A DNA stretch of 64,000 bases from Aphelocoma coerulescens (Eukaryota > Chordata > Aves > Passeriformes > Corvidae). The notes below the pieces were generated by a model that had not been told where the DNA came from, searched no databases, and saw only the letters and a program-made list of their open reading frames with translations. Shown in pieces: positions 57,708 through 64,000 of this stretch (positions are counted from its first letter, which is position 1; each line of letters opens with the position of its first letter). A program made the translations under genes and the position numbers. The stretch is taken from positions 1,214,501 through 1,278,500 of the forward strand of contig NW_027183949.1 of assembly GCF_041296385.1 (NCBI RefSeq). Reading direction: 5' to 3'.

Positions 57708-60700
57708 TGTTTTGCCAGTGGGCAGGGTCAGCCCCAAAGACACAGACACCAAGTTCAGGAATAGTGTAAGTTATTAGAATGCAAAACTGCAAAGAATCAC
57801 AAAAGGAGAAGCCCAGCAAAGCACCCAATCATCACTACCAAAGATTGCGTACAGTAATCAAGAAAGAGACAGCACCAGTTACCCTCAGGCCTTGCCATCA
57901 TCCACATCCTCACATCAGCTGGGGGAAGCTGTCACAGCCAAGGACTGGAGAGCCATTCCCGCACCCTGGGAGTTCCTGCAGGTGCATCCACCTTTGTGGG
58001 CAACGAGGCTTCAACCTCGCTGTGAGAGGGCCCAGCTTTGACAGCGTTGAACAAACAAGCCGACATCACTGCTAGTGTGGGAACATCTGGTCTCATTCTC
58101 CTGTTTGGTTTCTCCCAAAGCCTGGCCAGGGCTCAAGGAGGAACCGAGGGAGTTTGATCCTAAAGCCCCAAACAAGGCCAGATGGGGCCTCGTCCAGTTT
58201 CTAAATACAGAAAGGTCAATCCGTGTTTCACCAATGAACATAGAGCATATTGCTACTAATGCTTTGTTAATGAGCAGATACAAATAGAACATTTGGTTGG
58301 AAGGTTCATCTAGATGTCAACTTTGGCTCAGAGCCTGTTGTTCAGGCCTCAGTCAGGGCCTGTTGTTCAGGCCTCACTCCTTCAATCAGTCCTTTGACCT
58401 AGAGACGAACTGCAACCTTCATAACAATTCTTTTCATCCTACAATCTTAGATTTAAGTATTAGAAATTCTTTGTTGACAAGCCAAAATATCATACGGGAA
58501 GTGCTTTAAGGGTATCTTTTCACAATCTTCATCGGAACGCTTAACCCAGCCATGATTAAAGAGCTGTCCGTGAGTTTGATTCCATTTCCCTTTATACTGG
58601 CTGCAATTGAACAGTTTACAGTGTGGGTGCATACAACCTATTCCAGGAGACAACATCCATCCACAGACACTTTTCCCTACATATATTCCTCTTTATCCGA
58701 TTTAGGCAAGAAATGCCTTTTCTATGAAAAGGCAGCGGTCGGGGATCGCCACCCTCGGTCTAGAGCTCTGTTTTTATCGTGAACTGTGCTCAAGTTTCTA
58801 ACCCACCATTTGGGTTGGGCCAGATGGGCCAGCCAAGGCCAGTCATCGAATCCTTCTGGACTTCCACGCACCCAGCAATTACTGAGGTTAAATGAGTTCC
58901 CTATCTCTGCTCCTGCTGTTAGAAAGCTATTTTCCCAACCAGTGCTCCGATTACAAGGACAACATTAAATCAACAAGATCAACAATAGTTTCACTGTTAA
59001 GTGGTCCCTTTCTGTCTGCAGAAGTCACTCACTCAGTGGCACATCAGTCTTCACATCGAGCGCCGTGGATCAGAGCACTTTCCAAAGGGACCATTGGGGC
59101 AAACAGGGAGATTTGGTCTGGCAGGCTCTGCAAAACAATATCCTGTAACATCTCTTTGTTCTCTCACAGAACACTTGGCTGCAGGGACATGTGCCCATCT
59201 TTCTCACCCAGGTTTCAGGATTCAAACAGTGTTGTCTTTGCCTACAGCTCTTACTTCAGCTGGCTCGGGCGGGCCATTTGGCCTCTGGACCCACACTCTG
59301 GCTCCATGATCAGGACTGGTGGATCCAAACCCTTTATCTCCATGAACAGTAGTGATGTGAAGTGGATGTCCTTTTTTCACGGTTGTTTTACAAACTGGCA
59401 ATATCAATAACTGTGCTACCCTGCCGTGGGGTTGAATAATCCAGTGTTGTTCACTATTGTTTAACAGAACTACTTTAATTTCTCCTTGATAATCTGCACC
59501 AACCACTCCTCCCACCATATGAACACTTGTCAAGGCCAAGCTTGAGTGGGCAGTTATCAAACCAAAGTGTCCCGGAGGAACCTGAATTCCTGTGCCGGTA
59601 CTGATAACTCTCATTTGCTTCTGATTTTTCCTAATTAATTCTAATGCGTAAAGGTCCAGCCCTGCAGCCTCTGCGATGGCCCTGTCAGGGACCATCACCC
59701 CTGGAACAATTTCCCAGGAAGTCAAAGTGTCAATGTCCGTGGTTCTATTTGCAAATTGGGTGCAGCCATGCGCATCCAGGGGGTTTCCATTTCCCCAGTG
59801 GGCCCATTGTTAAGGATATGGAGCACATCTGGGAGGTGGGTTTTTCATTGCGACACATTCCCATCTCCTATATTTTTCAACTGTTCTTTTAACAACCCCT
59901 TCATCTGTTCAATCAGTTCTGCAGCTTGTGGATAGTCTGGGATATGAAAAACCCAGCAGTCTTACTCACTTTATTTTTCGCAGTAACAGACAAAGCATTC
60001 CACGTCCTAGCGTCAGCAAACCCTATAAAAACAGCCACTTTCATCCCTTCCTCCTTCATCTGTTGTATACAATCTCCCACAGTCTCCCAGCGATGCTGGG
60101 GTCCTGGCCAGTCCTTTTCTGTAGCGTATTTAGTCTTATATCCCTGAGCAGCCAAAGCTAACAAATGGGTATTTGGAGCATTATTTCACAATGTCATGAT
60201 ATACATGTGAAAACATAAACATTGATTTTTATTATATTATATTATATACATGTAGATCATTATTTTTTGTTATTATTCTCATTGTTGTTATTATTATTAT
60301 TTCCTTTGCTCAAACAAATCCAAGCTCAAGATTAAAAACTTCTTCTGTCGCTCCATGTGGGAGCGTTTCAACAACAATCGTTCCTTCTGTTGGTGCTGTT
60401 TCCGAGATGCTGTTAACAAAATTCACCCTCATCTTCCCAAACCCACAAGTTCTTTTCCTTTTTCCATATGCAATTTTGGGATGCATTTTAATACATCCAG
60501 TGCTTCAGCTTCTTTCAATTGACGTCCTCATTGCTCGCACGGAGCTCCGACCTCAGCCCACGCCACAGCCAGCAAACCCTAGGGAAGGTCTTCCCATGCG
60601 GGAATTTTGGATGGGACCGATTCCTTCCACTTACATTTAAAAAGCAGCATTTTGTTGTGATCCGGCCAGACTATACCAAATTTGTTTTACCAGTGGGCAG

Positions 60701-61319
60701 GGTCAGGACCAAAGACATAGACACCAACTCAAGGAATCAGCGTCATTTACTGTAGTTCAAAGCAGCAAAGAATCACAAAAGGAGAAGCTCAGCAATGCAC
60801 CCAATCATCCCTACCAAAGATTGCCCGTAGGGATTAAGAAAGAGACAGCAGCAGTTACCCTCAGACTTTACCATCACCCAGAGCCACCCATCAGCTGGGG
60901 GAAGCTGTCACAGCCAAGGACTGGAGAGCCATTCCCGGACACTGGGAGTTCCTGCAGGTGCCTCCACCCACAGGTGAGGCTTCCAACCTCCCTGTGAGAG
61001 GGCCCACCTTTGATAGTGTTGAACTAACAAACCGACAGCACTTCTAGCGTGGGAACATCTGGTTTCATTCTCCCGTTTGTTTCTCCCAAAGCCTGGCCAG
61101 GGCTCAAGGAGGAAGCAAGGGAGTTGACTTGGACCATACAGCCCCAAACAAGGCCAGATGTCAGATTTCATGGCCTTGTCCAGCTTCCAAATACAGAAAG
61201 GTCAATCCATGTTTCACTAATGGGTGGATACATCTATCAGAGCGCTCATGACCGTGCGCATTTCATGAATGAGAAAGTTCAAAGATAACCTTTGCTTGGA
61301 AGCTTCTGATGGTGCCCCA
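57708..61319 (-). mobile_element. Endogenous retrovirus remnant (unit 3)
   Basis: Copy at +46003: LTRs 57708-58319 and 60683-61319, possible primer site 60659-60678, unidentified ORF piece 59913-60164. Few substitutions compared with units 1 and 2. Confidence 0.82.
59222..59725 (-). CDS. ERV dUTPase-like ORF (unit 3)
   Basis: Open for 167 codons. One change near the end (VNKDNTV becomes VGKDNTV), outside the five motifs. Confidence 0.75.
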   Translation of the reverse strand: MTSWEIVPGVMVPDRAIAEAAGLDLYALELIRKNQKQMRVISTGTGIQVPPGHFGLITAHSSLALTSVHMVGGVVGADYQGEIKVVLLNNSEQHWIIQPHGRVAQLLILPVCKTTVKKGHPLHITTVHGDKGFGSTSPDHGARVWVQRPNGPPEPAEVRAVGKDNTV

Positions 61320-62636
61320 AGCCCCAGGACTGGAGGGACCCCTTGGCTGCGGGGCTGGGAGGGAGGGAGCTGCCCCTTGTTCTCACTCTGCCTCACGCAA
61401 AGCTGGGCCGCTCACAAGTGGGGCAGCACAGCAAACAGGCAGCCTGCCAGTCTCTTCCATCCTCGTCTCTTGAGATTTTTCACCTTTCAGCTTAGGGTCT
61501 ACAAAGGCAACTGCTTTTGGTCCCGCTGTGTATCCCCACGTACAGCAATGCTGCTGAATCCGTCTGTAGCACAGCAGCAGGGGAAAGGCCTCAGCCCTTC
61601 AGGGTCAGGAGCTGCCGGGCTCTGCCTGAGCAGCTCAGCCAGCAGGAAGGGAGCTGCTCCACACGGCAACGAGGAGCAAAGCACTGCAGCACCTCCTGCT
61701 TGGGCAGAGCCCAAATTCGGTGCGGGAATAAGAGAGTTCTTCTCGTGCCCTGGTGCATCAGCACTGCAGGTGCTGTGCCCGCAAGCACATGGTTCGAGAT
61801 CTGCAAAAGAATTCTGCAACTCTTGACTGGGTCAGGATGTCACCAGTGCTAAACTCCACTTTAGTCCAAAGCAACCCCTTTACACCTCTGCTGGTGTCTG
61901 CTAGATTTTTTCTTCAGGGTATCCAGACAAAAGTAAACAGAGGAGGAGCCTACATTTTCATTGTTGAGCAGAAATGTATCTCATTTTGCTGTACAATCCT
62001 TTTTTAAGACGTGTTATCTCTTTAAAAAAAAAAAATTAGAAAAAAGAAAAACCAGAAAAAATATGAAAGAGAAAAAACCAAATGTGTAGTGAAAAATCTT
62101 CTGTAACTTTGGATTAAGAGGTAACTGATCTTTTTAAAAAGAGAACAAAGTTATTTACTTTGCAAATGTGCTGATGGCATGGATCCATCTCACTGACCTC
62201 AGCATCCTTTTTTAAAGATTTTGGGTTTTGTTGTCAATATTAAGTTATTTTAAATTGTGGTTGAAGCAATAGGAAATTGAAATATGGATTGTGCATGACC
62301 GTGTCTTGAGTGTAAAAATATTGCGGTTTGAAACTTGGACCTAAAGTATTGCAAATAAAAGTTATAAATACCAATGGATTGTGTGACAGCAGCTTTTCCT
62401 CTAGGATGTGCAGCATCAGAAAGACTTCATCAGTGTGGCTGTGGGTGCTTTTAGCTTTGTCCTGTGCCACTCTATGATGACATGAAACAGGACTTCACCT
62501 GCCACCAGCCCAGGCCACCCTTTGCCACCCCAGCTCCTTGGAGCTTGGACAAGCAGACACAAAGTCTTTCTGCTGCTTCCCCCTTTTGCACAAATGCACA
62601 GAGAGCTGGGATTTTTCCAGGTCTCGTGTCTCCACG
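61320..62636. other. Non-coding stretch, partly AT-rich (unit 3)
   Basis: As 15317-16617. No gene recognised. Confidence 0.45.
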
Positions 62637-63494
62637 ATGAATACGGTGAGTTACACAGATGCTTGTCAGCTCCACTTCCTGCCTAGAAATCTTGAAACTG
62701 CTTCTAAATGCTGCTCACTTCAGCTCTTGGACACCTACTCCCACAGGGCCGGGAAAAAAATGCCCCTGACGCCAGCTTACAAGGTGAGTTACGCCAAAGA
62801 GGGCTATGTGGGAAATCTCTATCCCTGCCTATCCTTTTAAGAGATCTGTGCCTTGTATCTAAAGGAAGGAACGTGCAAGCAACGTGACTGACACTTTCGC
62901 TCTCCGTGTTCGTTCCGCAGCCACGGGTACAAAGACATTATGGGAACCCTTGTGCAGCCAGAGCCTTCCGTCCCTGCAGAAGGGAGCGCGGCGGGTGGGG
63001 GCGGTTGGCGGGCAGCGAGCCCCGGACAGCGGGCGAGATCCGGCTCCACACCTGCCAGGCCCTGCTAAGGCTCCATGCCGGCTCCTCTGCAACAGCAAAG
63101 ACCTTCAGCCGTGTCACTGCCCAGAGGGGCAGTGCTGGCCCGGCCGCACAGCTCCTTTTCCCCACAAGTTGCAGGAGGTGAGAACGCAACACTTGCAAAC
63201 ACCGACTGCGAGCCACAGCGCCGGCTGCGCACCATGAACCTCAGCTCTGGGACCACTGTCTGCCCCAAGCTCCGGGGGATGCAGTGGGAGCCGGGCTGGG
63301 CTCTGCCCTGGGGCCATCCTCCAGTGACAGCTGCAAACAGGGAGCATTTAGTTGCCACCAAGAGCCCAGCCACGCGTGGAGGGGAGCCGGTGCAGGTGCG
63401 GCCTGCGCTGTTGCCTGCTGTGCTCTGGGGCTGCTGCTCCCCGCAGAGGGAACTGCACTGGCGTGCCAGAGGAGACAAAGAAGCTTCAGCTTAA
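62637..63494 (+). CDS. Speculative four-exon small gene (unit 3)
   Basis: Exons 62637-62645, 62747-62783, 62921-63177 and 63447-63494 keep sites and frame. No coding change from unit 1 was noticed, although a SNP lies in the intron near 62871. Confidence 0.22.
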
Positions 63495-63937
63495 GCCAAA
63501 CTGAGCTGGGTGGCTGGGCTGGCAGGAGTGGGGAGGGTCAAGGGCATTCACAGAGCTCATCCTGCTGGAAGGACGAGGAAAAGGGGCAGTGGGAAGCTAA
63601 CAGTGAGGAGAGCTGAGGCCTGGAGGGCAGCTCTTGAATGACACTCAGGTCTCACCGGACCTCTGAGACATTGCTGTTCTTCTGCCAGTGACAGGATGAG
63701 TCCCTAAACCTGGGGCTCGCTCCTCCTCGTGGTCAAAGGCATCAAGGAAGGCTACAGTGCGACAGAGACTGCCCTGAGCTGGCAACTCACTGGGGGAAAA
63801 GAGGGAGCACTTGTGAAGTAAAAGGCAGGCGGGGCAGAGAACTGTTCAGAGAAGGGCTGAGCTAAAGCTTGAGCAAGCTGAGAAATGTCATTTGGGGTCA
63901 TCCCAGATTGATTTCATTTCACAAGTTATTGAACAAG

Positions 63938-63943
63938 TTTATT
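63938..63943 (-). promoter_or_regulatory. Minus-strand poly(A) signal AATAAA (unit 3)
   Basis: Same site as in units 1 and 2; the terminal exon it would serve lies beyond the window end. Confidence 0.45.
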
Positions 63944-64000
63944 TTGGGGGCGGGGGGGGTGTCATGTTTTCCCCTGGAGGCGTGCACTCTGCAGGCTTGA

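Larger units (their letters stand above)
45981..64000 (+). repeat. Tandem segmental duplication, unit 3 (partial)
   Basis: About 18.0 kb of a third copy, cut by the window end before the PIM kinase exons. It is the most diverged of the three. It has an extra decamer near 48601, an 8-nt loss near 48828, a 3-nt gain near 51106 and a 3-nt loss near 54512. It also has a substitution-rich patch in the OR (55235-55440) and another at about 46995-47920. Confidence 0.97.

Noticed and set aside
1..64000. tRNA, rRNA or snRNA genes
   Set aside because: No cloverleaf-like or conserved RNA sequence was recognised on either strand by eye.

Overview
The window looks like bird nuclear DNA, most likely from a songbird. 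The basis is a PIM-1-like kinase gene in its vertebrate multi-exon layout, an olfactory receptor of the bird-expanded OR14 (gamma-c) type, a remnant endogenous retrovirus (ERV) with two LTRs and a dUTPase-like ORF, CpG islands and many GC-rich minisatellites. There are no operons or other bacterial features. Family assignments come from recognising motifs by eye; no database search was run.

The dominant feature is a head-to-tail array of a ~23 kb unit. Unit 1 is 1-22977, unit 2 is 22978-45980 (23,003 bp), and unit 3 starts at 45981 and runs off the window after about 18.0 kb. Most of the sequence is nearly identical between units. Length changes sit in simple repeats (an OR pyrimidine tract, a GGGGCC tract, a 10-bp minisatellite) plus a few small indels. 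Substitutions cluster in patches, which suggests gene conversion in an array larger than the three copies seen here.

Layout of one unit (unit 1 coordinates): 1-2500 non-coding with a CpG-rich patch; 2505-2805 decamer minisatellite; 2810-3130 and 3950-4830 a ~37-bp minisatellite; 4850-5760 about five ~188-bp tandem repeats; 5760-8700 no recognised gene; 8703-9868 an OR14-like receptor (+) with a 227-nt pyrimidine microsatellite inside it; 9869-11524 no recognised gene; 11525-11704 the 37-bp minisatellite inverted; 11705-15316 an ERV on the minus strand; 16634-17491 a speculative four-exon small gene (+); 17935-19280 the 3' part of a second, degraded PIM-like copy (-) with an unrelated terminal exon and a poly(A) signal; 19562-22046 a nearly complete PIM-1-like gene (-); 21150-22780 its GC-rich 5' region.

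The clearest genes are damaged. The PIM copy keeps every splice site examined from exon 2 to exon 6 and most kinase motifs, but has an inferred 2-nt deletion just after DFG. The shifted frame stays open through both remaining exons, so it predicts a half-kinase with a 90-residue novel tail. The OR is frameshifted by an extra T and by the microsatellite, and in units 1 and 2 also by a missing G. Unit 3 has the G and an open C-terminal half. Both main PIM lesions, and the extra T in the OR, are shared by all units that show those regions, so they predate the amplification.
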